Of a stretch of DNA of 46,452 nt, positions 33,518-43,237 are shown piece by piece; position 1 is the stretch's first letter, and every line of letters begins with the position of its first letter. A program made the translations under genes and the position numbers. The stretch comes from Prevotellaceae bacterium (GTDB taxonomy: Bacteria > Bacteroidota > Bacteroidia > Bacteroidales > Bacteroidaceae). Under the pieces are notes generated by a model. The model was given only the letters and a program-made list of their open reading frames with translations. It did not search any database and was not told where the DNA came from. Location of the stretch: positions 1-46,452 of the forward strand of contig JAQYEW010000010.1 of NCBI GenBank assembly GCA_028723455.1, given 5' to 3'.

Positions 33518-33862
33518 ATGATGATTCATGTGCTGAAAAGCAAGTTGCATTGCGTTACCGTTACGGAAGCCAACCTGAACTATATGGGCAGCATTACGAT
33601 CGATGAGGATTTGATGGACGCTGCCAACTTGATCGCCGGCGAGAAAGTGCAGGTTGTTAATAACAACAATGGCGAACGCTTCGAGACCTATATTATCAAG
33701 GGGGAGCGTGGCTCCGGTTGTATTTGCCTGAATGGTGCTGCGGCACGCAAGGTGCAGGTGGGCGATGTCTGCATCATTATCAGCTATGCCCTGATGGATT
33801 TTGAGGAGGCGAAGTCTTTTGAACCGACGGTGGTCTTTCCTGAGAATAATCGTGTGAACTAA
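33518..33862 (+). CDS. panD: Aspartate 1-decarboxylase proenzyme
   Basis: A 114-residue pyruvoyl enzyme forming beta-alanine from aspartate for PanC. The self-cleavage site is G24-S25 in YMGSIT, where S25 becomes the pyruvoyl group. Other family residues: [20 protein letters not shown], the [20 protein letters not shown] block, and [11 protein letters not shown]. It follows panC by 18 bp with an exceptional ribosome-binding site. The start could be 33518 or the next ATG (33521); the SD spacing suits either. Confidence 0.97.
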   Translation: MMIHVLKSKLHCVTVTEANLNYMGSITIDEDLMDAANLIAGEKVQVVNNNNGERFETYIIKGERGSGCICLNGAAARKVQVGDVCIIISYALMDFEEAKSFEPTVVFPENNRVN

Positions 33863-33872
33863 GTTTCTGATA

Positions 33873-33946
33873 AAAAGCCAAGGGCGACAAAACCTGGTGG
33901 CAAGGATTTATCCCTGTGCGTTTAGGTTTTGTCGCCCTTGGCTTTT
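33873..33946. terminator. Long perfect-stem terminator between panD and the epimerase gene
   Basis: AAAAGCCAAGGGCGACAAAA (from 33873) continues to a 23-bp arm that pairs without mismatch with 33924-33946; the loop is 28 nt. A and T runs at the outer ends make it work in both directions. The stem is unusually long for a simple terminator. Confidence 0.9.
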
Positions 33947-33956
33947 CCGGCATGTT

Positions 33957-34361
33957 CTATTCCTCGCAGAGTTCTGTGAGGATGCCACAGGTGCTCTTGG
34001 GGTGCAGGAAGGCGATGTTAAGGCCGTCAGCACCTTTGCGGGGAGCCTTGTCAATGAGTCGGATACCCTTCTCGTCGCACATGGCCAAAGCTTGGCCAAC
34101 GCCGTCCTCTATCTTGAAAGCAATGTGGTGAATACCGCGTCCGCCGTTGTCAAGGAATTTCTGAACGGTGCTTTCGGGGCAGGTAGGTTCCAACAGTTCC
34201 AGTTTTACCTCGCCCACCTTCATAAAGGCAGTCTTCACCTTTTGGTCTTCGACAACCTCTTCCTTGTACACTTCCAGACCCAATACGTCACGGAAATAAG
34301 GCAGCACGTCTTCAATGCTTTGCACGGCAATGCCCAGATGTTCGATTCTTGAAATCTTCAT
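33957..34361 (-). CDS. mce: Methylmalonyl-CoA epimerase
   Basis: A 134-residue VOC-fold metalloenzyme converting (S)- to (R)-methylmalonyl-CoA. Paired beta-alpha-beta modules: ISRIEHLGIAVQSIEDVLPY (metal ligand H8), GRGIHHIAFKIEDGV (His near 78) and the C-terminal ILTELCEE with the metal-binding Glu. It serves the succinate-to-propionate route together with methylmalonyl-CoA mutase, whose small subunit gene starts at 44773. In many Bacteroidales the mutase, epimerase and decarboxylase genes cluster more tightly. It follows the TonB receptor by 45 bp. Confidence 0.95.
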   Translation of the reverse strand: MKISRIEHLGIAVQSIEDVLPYFRDVLGLEVYKEEVVEDQKVKTAFMKVGEVKLELLEPTCPESTVQKFLDNGGRGIHHIAFKIEDGVGQALAMCDEKGIRLIDKAPRKGADGLNIAFLHPKSTCGILTELCEE

Positions 34362-34406
34362 GATTTGTAATTTTAATTTGTAATTAGATGAATATTTGTC
34401 AAACGG

Positions 34407-36830
34407 TTAAAATTCAATCAGTATGCGTGCGTTAATCTGTCGGTTGGTAAGGTAATTGGGCACGGCATACTGTTGACCCGTTACGTCCGTTACCCAATAA
34501 TAGCCGCTAACATTGTTGAAACCGAAGATGTTAAAGCAGTCGAGTCCTAACCAAATGTTCTTGACAAGGTTGTTGCGCAGATGGCGGTCCTCGTTGTTCA
34601 GGGCACGATAGTTCATGCCCAGGTCCACACGTTTGTAGGCGGGTGCACGAAAGGCGCTGCGCTCAAGTCCCGTATGCGGAGGGCCAAAGGGCAGCCCGTC
34701 AGCGAAACTGGCTTTAAGGTTCATCTTCCAGCGTGTGGTACCGGGAAAATAGTCGCTAAAGAAGAAGTTGAAGTTATAGCGCTGGTCGGTGGGCTGGGGG
34801 ATTGTTTTCTCGTGCAGTTTCATGCTGGCTTTCATGATGCCAAAGCTGATCCAGCTGTCTGTGCCCGGAACAAATTCGCCATAGACCTTGAAATCAATGC
34901 CGGCAACGTAACCCGTGGCGATGTTCTCTCCATAGTAGACAACCTTCACGTTATCCACATTATAGGGGTTGATGCGGCTCTGCGCCTTATAATAGGCCTC
35001 GGTCGTGAATTTAAAGGGGCGTCCGCTGATGCGGAACTTATACTCCATGGCTGTCAGCAGTTGGAAAGAACGCTGGCTTTTGATGCCTTTGTTCAACTGT
35101 ACGACGGTACCGGCGTTTGTCGTAACTGTGTCTCGCAATTCTTTATAAAACGGGCGCTGGTAATAGAGACCGGTAGCCATGCGGAAGGTGAGGTTGTCGT
35201 TGCCGCTGGGTACAAAACCGATGCTTGCCCGAGGGCTCAGCAGCCATTCACTGTTCCAAGACCAATGGCTTAGGCGCAGACCGTAGTTGACGCTCAGGAT
35301 ACCGGCCTTGGATTCCTTGCGCCACGTGTCCTGGGCATAGAATTGGAAGTGGCTGCTGCTGATTTCGTTCTTGCTTTTGAGGTTGTAGATCAGCCTCAGG
35401 TCATTATTGTTGTGTGGAATGCTGTAGCCACTGCTGTCGCGGCTTTCCCATTCGCGGGAACTCTCTTCGATATTGTCATGTTTGAACGCAAGGCCTGTAA
35501 GGACGCTGTGCGTTCCGAAGCGTAGGTTATAGTCAAGTTTCAGCGTCTGGGTATTACTGCGCAGGATATTGCGCGCGTGCTCCATATAGGTGCCTACGCC
35601 CAACTGTTGGTCGCCGTTGGTTTCGTTCAGCCAGTACTGTCCCTGAATGTCATAGGTCTCACGTTCACGGGTGTTGAAAGCACTATAAGCAAGGCTCAGG
35701 AAACTCTGTTTGTTGATGTTGTACGTCAGTTTGGCTGTACCGAAAAAGGTGCGGAAGAGGTCTTCCTCCTTGCCATCGAAATAGACGCGGAAACTCTTCA
35801 CGTCCTCCAAAGTACCGAAACGTGTTTCCCGGTCGGTAGGCGTGAAATTATACTTATTATTCGAGATATAGCCGATGGCGTCAAAGCTCCATTTGGGTGT
35901 GGGTGTCCAGCTGAGATAGGCCTGATAGTCGAGGAACGAGGGAGAGTATTCTCCGTTGGTCTCGAGGCTGCCCAGCAGGTATTGGTTTGTCTTGTAACGC
36001 AAGCCGTTGGTGAATGAGAACTTCCTTTTTCCATACCCGGCATATAGGTTGCCACCCAATAGCGATGCAGCTACGCTTCCTTCCCATCCTTTGGGCTTGC
36101 GATAGGTTATGTCCAGGACGGACGACATCTTGTCGCCATATTTGGCTTCAAAGCCTCCGGCACTGAAATCAACCTTCTCAACCATATCGCTGTTGATGAC
36201 GCTCAGACCTTCTTGTTGACCGCTGCTGATGAGCATGGGGCGATAGACTTCAATGCCGTTGATGTACACGAAGTTCTCGTCGAACGAACCGCCGCGAACG
36301 TTGTACTGGCTGCTTAGTTCGTTGTGGCTGCTTACGCCTGCTTGTGTAGCCACCAAATCCTCCACGGCATTGCCCGTGGTACTGGTCATGCGTTTCAGTT
36401 CTTTTGTGTTCAGCGCCTCCGTCTGTCCCATTTGCCGGCGGGTATCGCTCACAACAATCTCTTCCAAGATACGGTCGCTTGTCGGCATCACAATGTTCAA
36501 TGTCAGTTTTCCCTGAGGTCTGCGTAAGACGCGACGACGATTGGTGTATCCGGGAGCGGAATAATGCACTGCCACCGTATCGGCCGTGTTGAAGCGGATG
36601 TTATAGCGGCCTTGCAGGTCGGCAACAGCCACCTTGTTTTGACCTTCAATGCGAACGATGGCCATGGGGACAGATTCCTCGTGCTCGTCAACGATTGTTC
36701 CGTGGAGCACTACGCTGGCAGTGTCGGTCTGCAGCGTGTCCCGTGTCTCTTGGGCACACACGTTTTGCACGCTTGTAAAAAGCATGCAAACACACAAGAG
36801 CAGCAGTCTGTTTCCTGGCTTATACATCAA
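34407..36830 (-). CDS. TonB-dependent outer-membrane receptor with carboxypeptidase-like domain
   Basis: An 807-residue outer-membrane transporter. Signal peptide to about 26 (NVCAQ), a carboxypeptidase-D-regulatory-like domain (about 40-125, VVLHGTIVDEHEESVPMAIV, QGRYNIRF), a plug (about 130-250, RRQMGQTEALNTKELKRM, YNVRGGSFDENFVYINGIEV) and a 22-strand-type barrel with many aromatic ends, closing on Phe (ILIEF). No SusD partner follows, so it is not a classical SusC; it resembles the generic TonB receptors for metal, vitamin or oligomer uptake. The 160-aa lipoprotein gene 24 bp upstream is a likely partner. Substrate unknown. Confidence 0.93.
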   Translation of the reverse strand: MMYKPGNRLLLLCVCMLFTSVQNVCAQETRDTLQTDTASVVLHGTIVDEHEESVPMAIVRIEGQNKVAVADLQGRYNIRFNTADTVAVHYSAPGYTNRRRVLRRPQGKLTLNIVMPTSDRILEEIVVSDTRRQMGQTEALNTKELKRMTSTTGNAVEDLVATQAGVSSHNELSSQYNVRGGSFDENFVYINGIEVYRPMLISSGQQEGLSVINSDMVEKVDFSAGGFEAKYGDKMSSVLDITYRKPKGWEGSVAASLLGGNLYAGYGKRKFSFTNGLRYKTNQYLLGSLETNGEYSPSFLDYQAYLSWTPTPKWSFDAIGYISNNKYNFTPTDRETRFGTLEDVKSFRVYFDGKEEDLFRTFFGTAKLTYNINKQSFLSLAYSAFNTRERETYDIQGQYWLNETNGDQQLGVGTYMEHARNILRSNTQTLKLDYNLRFGTHSVLTGLAFKHDNIEESSREWESRDSSGYSIPHNNNDLRLIYNLKSKNEISSSHFQFYAQDTWRKESKAGILSVNYGLRLSHWSWNSEWLLSPRASIGFVPSGNDNLTFRMATGLYYQRPFYKELRDTVTTNAGTVVQLNKGIKSQRSFQLLTAMEYKFRISGRPFKFTTEAYYKAQSRINPYNVDNVKVVYYGENIATGYVAGIDFKVYGEFVPGTDSWISFGIMKASMKLHEKTIPQPTDQRYNFNFFFSDYFPGTTRWKMNLKASFADGLPFGPPHTGLERSAFRAPAYKRVDLGMNYRALNNEDRHLRNNLVKNIWLGLDCFNIFGFNNVSGYYWVTDVTGQQYAVPNYLTNRQINARILIEF

Positions 36831-36854
36831 TCATATAACGTGGGTGAGGAACAA

Positions 36855-37337
36855 TTATTGTGCGATGGGGAAGGTAAATGAACCGCTGGCGTTGCTGTAC
36901 AGGGCGTAACTGTAGCTGCGAATGGAGCCCTGACCGAAACTGCCACCTATGCCGTCAGTGGAGTTGGACCACCGTGCGCTGAAACTACAGTTGGCTCTGT
37001 CGCTTGTGGTTGTTTCGGGCAACTTGAAGCGAAAGGAGGGATTGCCGTTGTCCGTACCATCATAATTGGTGTGATATGTAATCGTGAGAGTTGTATCTCC
37101 CGGTTCGCCATTGTCGCGCTGATAACTTAGACGAACGTTCAGGTTATAACTGGCGGCGTTCAAATACTTTCCTTTCTTTGCCTGCACGATGCTTACGGTT
37201 ACGCTATCGCCAGGGCGAGCAGGAACAGGTGTATATTCAAATCCAGAAAAAGTGGGGGGATAGCTTTGTTTCCGGTCTTCTGAACAGCTTGCCAGAGTAA
37301 AGGCAAGGAGTGTAAAAATGTAAAGTAAATTCTTCAT
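36855..37337 (-). CDS. Hypothetical lipoprotein next to the TonB receptor
   Basis: A 160-residue lipoprotein (MKNLLYIFTLLAFTLASCSE, lipidated C18). The mature part is beta-rich with an Ig/PKD-like feel (FEYTPVPARPGDSVTVSIVQ, NLNVRLSYQRDNGEPGDTTL) and no catalytic motif. It starts 4 bp after maf and precedes the receptor by 24 bp, so it is probably made with the receptor and may help bind its ligand at the surface. Confidence 0.8.
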   Translation of the reverse strand: MKNLLYIFTLLAFTLASCSEDRKQSYPPTFSGFEYTPVPARPGDSVTVSIVQAKKGKYLNAASYNLNVRLSYQRDNGEPGDTTLTITYHTNYDGTDNGNPSFRFKLPETTTSDRANCSFSARWSNSTDGIGGSFGQGSIRSYSYALYSNASGSFTFPIAQ

Positions 37338-37341
37338 GATT

Positions 37342-37917
37342 CTATTTAAGTTTCTTTAATTCAGTATATAATCGTTGGATTGGAAGTCCCATTACATTAA
37401 AGTAACTGCCTTGAATGTTTGTTACGCCGATATATCCTATCCATTCCTGGACTCCATAGCTTCCCGCCTTGTCCAAAGGACGATAGTTTTGAACGTAATA
37501 GTCGATTTCCTCGTCAGCAAGGAGTGCGAAGGTAACCTGCGTTGTACAGGCGAAAGTATGTTGGAACGTTTTTGTAAGCAGCGTTACACCCGTAATTACC
37601 TGATGGGTTTGTCCGCTCAGTTGGCGCAACATCATCTTTGCCTCGGCCTCGTCAGCGGGTTTGCCTAACACCTGATTGTTCAGAAGGACGATGGTGTCTG
37701 CGGTAATCACCAGTTCGTTGTCTGCAAGGGTCTCGCGGTAGGCATCGCTTTTTTTACGGGAGATGGCTTTGGCAATATCTTCGCCGTGCAGGGTGGGAGC
37801 GTAGCTCTCGTCAATATCGGGCAGCAGCCGTACTTCAAACTCCAGTCCCAGACCGCTAAGCAACTCGCGCCGACGCGGACTGCCGCTTGCAAGAATGATC
37901 TTATAATTCTCTACCAT
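37342..37917 (-). CDS. maf: Maf-like nucleotide pyrophosphatase (dTTP/UTP-type)
   Basis: A 191-residue house-cleaning enzyme hydrolysing non-canonical or excess nucleotides. Signature [13 protein letters not shown] (8-20), [15 protein letters not shown] with catalytic D74, and [13 protein letters not shown]. The YhdE-type sequence points to dTTP/UTP hydrolysis; the exact preference is not provable here. Its start overlaps the HAD phosphatase stop by 7 bp. Confidence 0.95.
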   Translation of the reverse strand: MVENYKIILASGSPRRRELLSGLGLEFEVRLLPDIDESYAPTLHGEDIAKAISRKKSDAYRETLADNELVITADTIVLLNNQVLGKPADEAEAKMMLRQLSGQTHQVITGVTLLTKTFQHTFACTTQVTFALLADEEIDYYVQNYRPLDKAGSYGVQEWIGYIGVTNIQGSYFNVMGLPIQRLYTELKKLK

Positions 37918-38429
37918 CCGAATGCCGTTTTATCTGTCATCCATTTTCCTTGAGCGCGCAGTACTTGCTCGATAACGTCTCGCCCGCAACCCTGGCCGCT
38001 TGGGATATGGCTGATATAAGAACAAACCTCCTTGATTTCGGGGGCGGCATCCGTGGGGCAACAGGGGCAACCGCAACGCCGGAGCACTTCATAGTCAGGA
38101 ATGTCATCGCCCATATAAAGTACCTCCTCATCTTTCAATGCGTATTTCTTGAGCAATCGGTCATACGTCTCTATTTTGACGGATACCCCCATGTGTACTT
38201 CCGTAACGCCCAAGCCTTCGTAGCGTTTGCGCACAGCCTCCACATTGCCACCCGTAATGATGGCGATGTGTAAGCCACGCTTTACTGCTAACTGAATGGC
38301 ATAACCGTCTTTGATGTTTACGGTGCGCAGTGGTGTGCCATCTGCGTCCATCGTGATGGTGCTTTGGCTAAGTACGCCATCCACATCGAAGAATATTGCA
38401 CGTATCTTATTTAGGTCGTAGTTAATCAT
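37911..38429 (-). CDS. kdsC: KdsC-type HAD phosphatase (Kdo-8-phosphate phosphatase-like)
   Basis: A 172-residue cap-less HAD enzyme: nucleophile/acid pair D15 and D17 in FFDVDGVLS, motif II threonine in IITGGN, motif III Lys in [12 protein letters not shown] and motif [11 protein letters not shown]. This is the YrbI/KdsC family, usually making Kdo for lipid A core. No Kdo synthase is next to it, so the assignment rests on sequence. It overlaps both the DUF2520 gene (8 bp) and maf (7 bp), implying coupled translation. Confidence 0.88.
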   Translation of the reverse strand: MINYDLNKIRAIFFDVDGVLSQSTITMDADGTPLRTVNIKDGYAIQLAVKRGLHIAIITGGNVEAVRKRYEGLGVTEVHMGVSVKIETYDRLLKKYALKDEEVLYMGDDIPDYEVLRRCGCPCCPTDAAPEIKEVCSYISHIPSGQGCGRDVIEQVLRAQGKWMTDKTAFGW

Positions 38430-39177
38430 TTATATGTCTTTTGTGAATGCTTTGGCTTAATATTTCGTAAGTGGCCTTAAGGTCTCCGTTGAGCTGTGCA
38501 AGGTGCTTTTGCATAACGTTCTCGTCCCATCGTATGGCGGGTCCTGTTTGTGCTTCTTTAGGTGTGAGCGTGTGTACCTTGTGCGCCGTTTCGTCCACCA
38601 AGGGCAGCATGGCACTGAATTCCAAACCGTGCGCCTCTAATACTTGGCTTGCCATGTCGTAGCATCTGTTCGTGAAGTTACAGGCGAATACCGCTGCCAG
38701 ATGAAGGGCGGTGCGTTGGGTGGCGTCCACGAACTTGTGGTTATCATTCAAGGCCGATGCCAGGGTTTGTAACAGCGGACGGTCGGAATCCTGTTCACAT
38801 TCCAAGAAAACGGGGATTTTTTCCCAATCTGCCTTTCTTTCCTTTGAAAAGGTCTGCATAGGGTAGAGCACGCCACGATGTTGCTGTGGCAGTGCGGCAA
38901 TAGGCATACTGCCTGCCGTATGTAGGCAAAGGGCGGATGTTTTTATGTATGCCGCCACTTGTTCCAGCACGCTGTCCTTGACACACAGGAGGACAATATC
39001 CACATCCGTGCGCAGGAGCTGCAGATCTGTGGTCCAAGGGCAACCCAAGCGTTGCGCCAGTTGGCTGGCGGCTTCCTGCGTACGGCTCCAGACAGCGGCA
39101 ATCTCGTGCCCGCTTTCGTGAAGCCTTAGCGCCAGATGTGTAGCAACGTTGCCCGCACCAACAACACTGATTACCAT
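38422..39177 (-). CDS. Rossmann-fold protein with DUF2520 domain
   Basis: A 251-residue protein from the ATG at 39177 ([20 protein letters not shown]); eight more codons upstream are open. N-terminal NADP-binding Rossmann domain ([29 protein letters not shown]) and C-terminal helical DUF2520 domain ([20 protein letters not shown]). It resembles ketopantoate reductase-type and pyrroline-carboxylate reductase-type dehydrogenases, but its substrate is unknown. Its ATG overlaps the stop of the nitroreductase gene, and its stop overlaps the start of the HAD gene. Confidence 0.88.
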   Translation of the reverse strand: MVISVVGAGNVATHLALRLHESGHEIAAVWSRTQEAASQLAQRLGCPWTTDLQLLRTDVDIVLLCVKDSVLEQVAAYIKTSALCLHTAGSMPIAALPQQHRGVLYPMQTFSKERKADWEKIPVFLECEQDSDRPLLQTLASALNDNHKFVDATQRTALHLAAVFACNFTNRCYDMASQVLEAHGLEFSAMLPLVDETAHKVHTLTPKEAQTGPAIRWDENVMQKHLAQLNGDLKATYEILSQSIHKRHIND

Positions 39178-39698
39178 TGGTCTGTGTGTACGTTTTCCCA
39201 CAACAAACGTTCCTCGTTTTGAGGTTTGCGCTCCATGCCCTTATGTCCGAGGGCAATGATGCACAGCACGCGTCGGTCCGCAGGTATCCCCAGCAGTTCG
39301 CGTACGTTTTGTTCGGTATCTCTCCCCTCGGCATCCATGCGATTGCGCGTTTGCACCCAACAGGAACCGATATTCAAGTCCTCGGCTTGCAGCATGATTT
39401 GTGTGGCAGCCACAGAGCAATCCTCGATCCAGGCATCGCTCACTTCAGGGCTGGCGGCAATGACCACAGCCAACGAACATTCGCTTAGGAATTCGCCGCC
39501 ATGTGCCTTGCACCTGCTCAGTTGCTCCAACTTGGCCTTGTCATCAACCAGGACATATTCAGGGGAACGCTTCCCCTTGCTGGAGGGGGACATCAAGGCA
39601 GCGCGCATGATAATCGCCACATCATCAGCGGCAAGAGGCTGTTGCGTGAATTTGCGCATCGAGCGGCGTTGTTGTATGAGATCTTTGAATGAGTTCAT
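39171..39698 (-). CDS. Nitroreductase-family FMN enzyme
   Basis: A 175-residue flavoenzyme from MNSFKDLIQQRRSMRKFTQQ at 39698. FMN-contact features: the RRSMRKF loop, ALMSPSSKGKRSPEYVLV and GSCWVQTRN. Short nitroreductase-like proteins of this type act on quinones, nitro compounds or flavins with NAD(P)H. The longer frame (to 39899) has no homology upstream. It lies 37 bp after aroE and overlaps the DUF2520 gene, so it is operonic; the physiological substrate is unknown. Confidence 0.9.
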   Translation of the reverse strand: MNSFKDLIQQRRSMRKFTQQPLAADDVAIIMRAALMSPSSKGKRSPEYVLVDDKAKLEQLSRCKAHGGEFLSECSLAVVIAASPEVSDAWIEDCSVAATQIMLQAEDLNIGSCWVQTRNRMDAEGRDTEQNVRELLGIPADRRVLCIIALGHKGMERKPQNEERLLWENVHTDQW

Positions 39699-39735
39699 GT
39701 AATCAATATAAATACTGTGATTTGTTTTTGCTGGC

Positions 39736-40470
39736 TTATTCCTGGTTCCAAATATCCCAACTGGCAAGGGCCTGCAGGTGAAGCATCTCCAGCCCGTTCT
39801 TCGTAACGGCCCCGTATGCTTCTCCACGCTGCATGAAAGCCGTTTGCAGAGGGTTATATACGAGGTCGTAAAGCAAATGGTTGGGCGTAAGCAGTTCATA
39901 GGGCAGTGCGGGAGCCTCGTCGATGTGAGGATACATGCCTACGGGCGAACAGTTGACAATCACTTGGTGTTTCCGCATCACCTCGGGCGTTAGTTCCTCG
40001 TAGGTAAGTGCGCCTTTGCGCGATGTCCGGCTGACATAGGTACATGTCAGACCCAATTCTTCAAGACCGGCACGCACGGCCAGCGATGCACCACCCGTAC
40101 CCAAAAGGAGGGCATGCCGGTGGTAGGGTAGAATCAAGGGGCGGATACTGTCGCGAAAACCGATGACATCCGCATTATAGCCTTTCAGTCGACCGTCTTT
40201 CATCACTTTCACAACGTTCACGGCACCAATTCTATGTGCTCTTTCATCCAATTCGTCTAATAGCGGGAGGATGCTTTGTTTGTGTGGAATGGTGCAGTTC
40301 AAGCCCCGCAGATTAGGGGTGTTGCGCACGATGTCCGGGAGTTGGCGCACGTCGGCGATTTCAAAGTTGCGGTATTCTGCCTCGATATGCTCCTTGGCAA
40401 ATTTCTCCATAAAGAATTTGCGGCTGAAGCTATGGCCAAGCGGAAAGCCAATCAATCCGTATATATCCAT
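39736..40470 (-). CDS. aroE: Shikimate dehydrogenase
   Basis: A 244-residue NADPH enzyme reducing 3-dehydroshikimate. Substrate site GLIGFPLGHSFSRKFF, catalytic K64 in NCTIPHKQS and D101 in GYNADVIGF; Rossmann loop GTGGAS (124-129); C-terminal DLVYNPLQTAFM. It is shorter than E. coli AroE but typical for Bacteroidota. It follows menG by 15 bp. Confidence 0.96.
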   Translation of the reverse strand: MDIYGLIGFPLGHSFSRKFFMEKFAKEHIEAEYRNFEIADVRQLPDIVRNTPNLRGLNCTIPHKQSILPLLDELDERAHRIGAVNVVKVMKDGRLKGYNADVIGFRDSIRPLILPYHRHALLLGTGGASLAVRAGLEELGLTCTYVSRTSRKGALTYEELTPEVMRKHQVIVNCSPVGMYPHIDEAPALPYELLTPNHLLYDLVYNPLQTAFMQRGEAYGAVTKNGLEMLHLQALASWDIWNQE

Positions 40471-40485
40471 GAGGTGTCTCCTTAA

Positions 40486-41223
40486 TTATTTGGTGGCTAT
40501 GTATAGCGTGCATACCCCAAAGGTAAGGCGTTTCCAGCATACTTGGCCAAAGCCGATGCGTTTGAGCGTCTGTTCCATCACCTCGCCTTGGGGGAAGGCT
40601 TCAATGCTTGCCGTAAGGTAGCTGTATGCCTTGCGGTCGCCACTAATGAGCGCACCCATCAGCGGCATCACCAGATGGCTGTATAGCCAAAAGAGCTGCT
40701 TCATCGGAGCACTCTGAGGTTGGCTGAGTTCGAGTAGCATTAGATGCCCGCCGGGACGCAGCACCCGCAGCATTTCAGCCAGCGCCGTATCCAGTTGTTG
40801 GAAATTGCGGATGCCGAAACTTGCCGTTACAGCATCGAAGCATTCGCCTTCAAAGCTTAGGCGCGTGCAATCCTCGTGCTGAAAACTGATGGTTTGTTGC
40901 AGGTCGGCACGCATCACCTTCTGACGCCCCACCTCCATCATGCCATCCGAGATGTCCACTCCGATGACGCGGCGAGGCTTTAGGCGTTTGGCTGCCAGAA
41001 GGGCAAGGTCGCCTGTGCCTGTCGCTACGTCCAAGATGTCCTGTGGGGCAAAGGACTTTAGGGCATCAATGCCCTTTCGCCTCCAGTAGCGGTCGAGGCC
41101 GAAACTGGAGAGGCTGTTAAAGAAATCGTAGGCGGGGGCAATGTGGTTAAACATTGTCGCCACCTGCGATCCCTTGCTTTCCTGCTGATTATAGGGTTTT
41201 ATGCTTTCCTGTTCGTAAGCCAT
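40486..41223 (-). CDS. menG: Demethylmenaquinone methyltransferase MenG/UbiE
   Basis: A 245-residue SAM methyltransferase making menaquinone from demethylmenaquinone, the anaerobic electron carrier of fumarate respiration. Motifs: [23 protein letters not shown] site [12 protein letters not shown] (65-76), GVDISDGMM, and [11 protein letters not shown]. The start at 41223 ([14 protein letters not shown]) overlaps the end of purC by 25 bp; the next Met (41154) would remove a part that family members have. It lies in the conserved order phoH-purC-menG-aroE. Confidence 0.95.
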   Translation of the reverse strand: MAYEQESIKPYNQQESKGSQVATMFNHIAPAYDFFNSLSSFGLDRYWRRKGIDALKSFAPQDILDVATGTGDLALLAAKRLKPRRVIGVDISDGMMEVGRQKVMRADLQQTISFQHEDCTRLSFEGECFDAVTASFGIRNFQQLDTALAEMLRVLRPGGHLMLLELSQPQSAPMKQLFWLYSHLVMPLMGALISGDRKAYSYLTASIEAFPQGEVMEQTLKRIGFGQVCWKRLTFGVCTLYIATK

Positions 41224-42152
41224 TCCGTAACGTTCTTGCTGATACGCTCTTCTATATTGCCCTCTTCTGCCAAAGGAACAAACTTTTCGCCTACGATATG
41301 CTCATACAGCTCGATATAGCGTTTGGAAACGCTCTCGGCATATTCCTCCGTAATTTCGGGCATCACCTGGCCGGGCTGGTTCATGAAGTTGTGCTCGATG
41401 AGCCATTGGCGCACGAACTCCTTGCTCAACTGACGCTGAGGCTCGCCGGCTTGGAACTTCTCTTCATAGCCTTCGGAATAGAAATAGCGCGAACTGTCGG
41501 GTGTATGGATTTCGTCAATCAAAATCACCTTTCCGTCGCGCTTGCCAAATTCGTATTTTGTGTCAACAAGAATGAGTCCCTTCTCCAGTGCCATTTCAGA
41601 TCCACGCTGGAACAGCAGGCGGGTGTAGCGTTCCATCTGTTCGTAATCCTCCTTCGATACGATGCCCTGACTGATGATTTCCTCTTTCGAAATGTTCTCG
41701 TCGTGGCCCTCGTCGGCCTTGGTGGTGGGGGTAATGATGGGTTCGGGGAAGCGCTCATTCTCGCGCATACCTTCCGGCAGACGAACGCCGCACAGTTCGC
41801 GCACGCCGTTCTTGTATTCACGCCAGGCAGAACCTGTAAGATAACCGCGGATAATCATCTCGACGCGGAAGCCTTCCGCCTTCAGTCCCACCGTAACCAT
41901 GGGGTCGGGCGTAGCCAGTTTCCAGTTGGGGACGATGTCGGCCGTAGCGTCCAAAAACTTGGCGGCAATTTGATTCAGCACCTGTCCTTTGAAGGGGATG
42001 CCTTTGGGCAGGACAACATCAAAGGCAGAGATGCGGTCCGTAGCCACCATCACCATAAGGTCGTCTTGGATGTTGTACACATCACGTACTTTGCCGTGGT
42101 ACACACTTACCTGTCCGGGCAGGCTAAGGTCAGTTCTTGTTAGCGCTTTCAT
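41199..42152 (-). CDS. purC: Phosphoribosylaminoimidazole-succinocarboxamide synthase
   Basis: A 317-residue SAICAR synthetase that joins aspartate to CAIR in purine synthesis. Motifs: [60 protein letters not shown], and [20 protein letters not shown]. The length fits the ~310-residue branch. It starts 3 bp after phoH and overlaps menG. Confidence 0.97.
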   Translation of the reverse strand: MKALTRTDLSLPGQVSVYHGKVRDVYNIQDDLMVMVATDRISAFDVVLPKGIPFKGQVLNQIAAKFLDATADIVPNWKLATPDPMVTVGLKAEGFRVEMIIRGYLTGSAWREYKNGVRELCGVRLPEGMRENERFPEPIITPTTKADEGHDENISKEEIISQGIVSKEDYEQMERYTRLLFQRGSEMALEKGLILVDTKYEFGKRDGKVILIDEIHTPDSSRYFYSEGYEEKFQAGEPQRQLSKEFVRQWLIEHNFMNQPGQVMPEITEEYAESVSKRYIELYEHIVGEKFVPLAEEGNIEERISKNVTEWLTNRKA

Positions 42153-42155
42153 AAT

Positions 42156-43124
42156 CTATTCGTTGGTTTTAAGATTGGTTTTCAAAGTGGTCTTGTCGCG
42201 GTGGTCATAGGCTTCAACGATGCGTGTAACCAGTTTGTGGCGTACGATGTCCTCCTTGCCCATGTGTACGAACCCGATGCCTTTGACATTGTTCAGGATG
42301 TCCATGGCATCGATCAGACCCGAGCGCGTTTGGGCCGGCAAGTCAATCTGGCTCGTGTCGCCCGTAATGATCATCTTGGTATTGGCTCCCATGCGGGTAA
42401 GGAACATCTTTATTTGCGCCGTGGTGGTGTTTTGGGCTTCGTCCAGGATGACAATGGCATCGTTCAGCGTGCGGCCGCGCATAAAGGCCAGTGGGGCAAT
42501 CTGAATCACTTTCTGCTCCATCATCTCCTGTAGTTTCTGAGAGGGAATCATGTCCTCCAGGGCATCGTAGAGGGGTTGCAGGTAGGGATCGATCTTCTCC
42601 TTCATATCGCCGGGAAGGAAGCCCAGTTTTTCACCAGCCTCCACGGCGGGTCGGGAGAGGATGATCTTTCTTACCTGCTTGTTCTTTAAGGCATTTACGG
42701 CCAATGCAATGCTAAGGTATGTCTTGCCGCTGCCCGCAGGACCCACGGCGAATAGCATGTCGTGCCGGTTGAAGGAATCGATAAGTTTCTGTTGGTTTTT
42801 GCTGCGCGCCTGGATGGGACGCCCCGTAACGCTATACACAAGTACGTCTGTCGCATTTATGCGTGCAGTTTGTTCGCCGCGAAGCAACTGCAAGACTTCC
42901 TCTTCGGTAAGTGAATTGTATTTCAGGAGATGGTGGCGCAATTTCTCCATCTGAAGCGAGAAATCCTCCGCACTCTCCTCATCGCCCATGACCTTCAGTA
43001 TCTGACCGCGGGCAACGATGCGCAGTTTTGGGAACAAACTCTTCACGATCTGCATGTTGGCATTCTTGGCCCCATAGAACATTACGGGGTCAACGTTATC
43101 CAGTATGATATGTTTTTCTATCAT
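42156..43124 (-). CDS. phoH: PhoH-like ATPase
   Basis: A 322-residue protein: N-terminal KH-like part (RIVARGQILKVMGDEESAED) and a C-terminal RecA-type ATPase with Walker A GPAGSGKT (128-135) and Walker B VILDEAQN (225-232), plus the family's ILSRPAVEAGEKLGFLPGD. PhoH proteins are putative RNA-linked ATPases, sometimes with YbeY in ribosome quality control. The start at 43124 (MIEKHIILDN) is preferred; the frame is open to 43145 and a -7 element is just upstream. Confidence 0.95.
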   Translation of the reverse strand: MIEKHIILDNVDPVMFYGAKNANMQIVKSLFPKLRIVARGQILKVMGDEESAEDFSLQMEKLRHHLLKYNSLTEEEVLQLLRGEQTARINATDVLVYSVTGRPIQARSKNQQKLIDSFNRHDMLFAVGPAGSGKTYLSIALAVNALKNKQVRKIILSRPAVEAGEKLGFLPGDMKEKIDPYLQPLYDALEDMIPSQKLQEMMEQKVIQIAPLAFMRGRTLNDAIVILDEAQNTTTAQIKMFLTRMGANTKMIITGDTSQIDLPAQTRSGLIDAMDILNNVKGIGFVHMGKEDIVRHKLVTRIVEAYDHRDKTTLKTNLKTNE

Positions 43125-43142
43125 GAATTGGTAAATGTAGTG

Positions 43143-43150
43143 CAAATTTA
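43143..43150 (-). promoter_or_regulatory. -7 element of the phoH operon
   Basis: TAAATTTG on the minus strand, exact TAnnTTTG, 18 bp before the ATG at 43124. No canonical -33. It would drive the run phoH-purC-menG-aroE and perhaps further. Confidence 0.5.
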
Positions 43151-43196
43151 CGCAAAGTTTTGGTATCGCTAAGCATTATATAATGTATATTTTGTG

Positions 43197-43204
43197 TATT
43201 TTTG
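43197..43204 (+). promoter_or_regulatory. -7 element of the DUF5715 gene
   Basis: TATTTTTG, exact TAnnTTTG, 33 bp before the ATG at 43238; no good -33. It falls on the non-ATG start of the longer open frame, which supports 43238. Confidence 0.5.
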
Positions 43205-43237
43205 TGCGTCTTTCCGAAGGAAGATGTTTGTAAATCG

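Noticed and set aside
41154..42143. 329-aa plus-strand frame opposite purC
   Set aside because: purC is certain on the other strand; the frame has no promoter or family.
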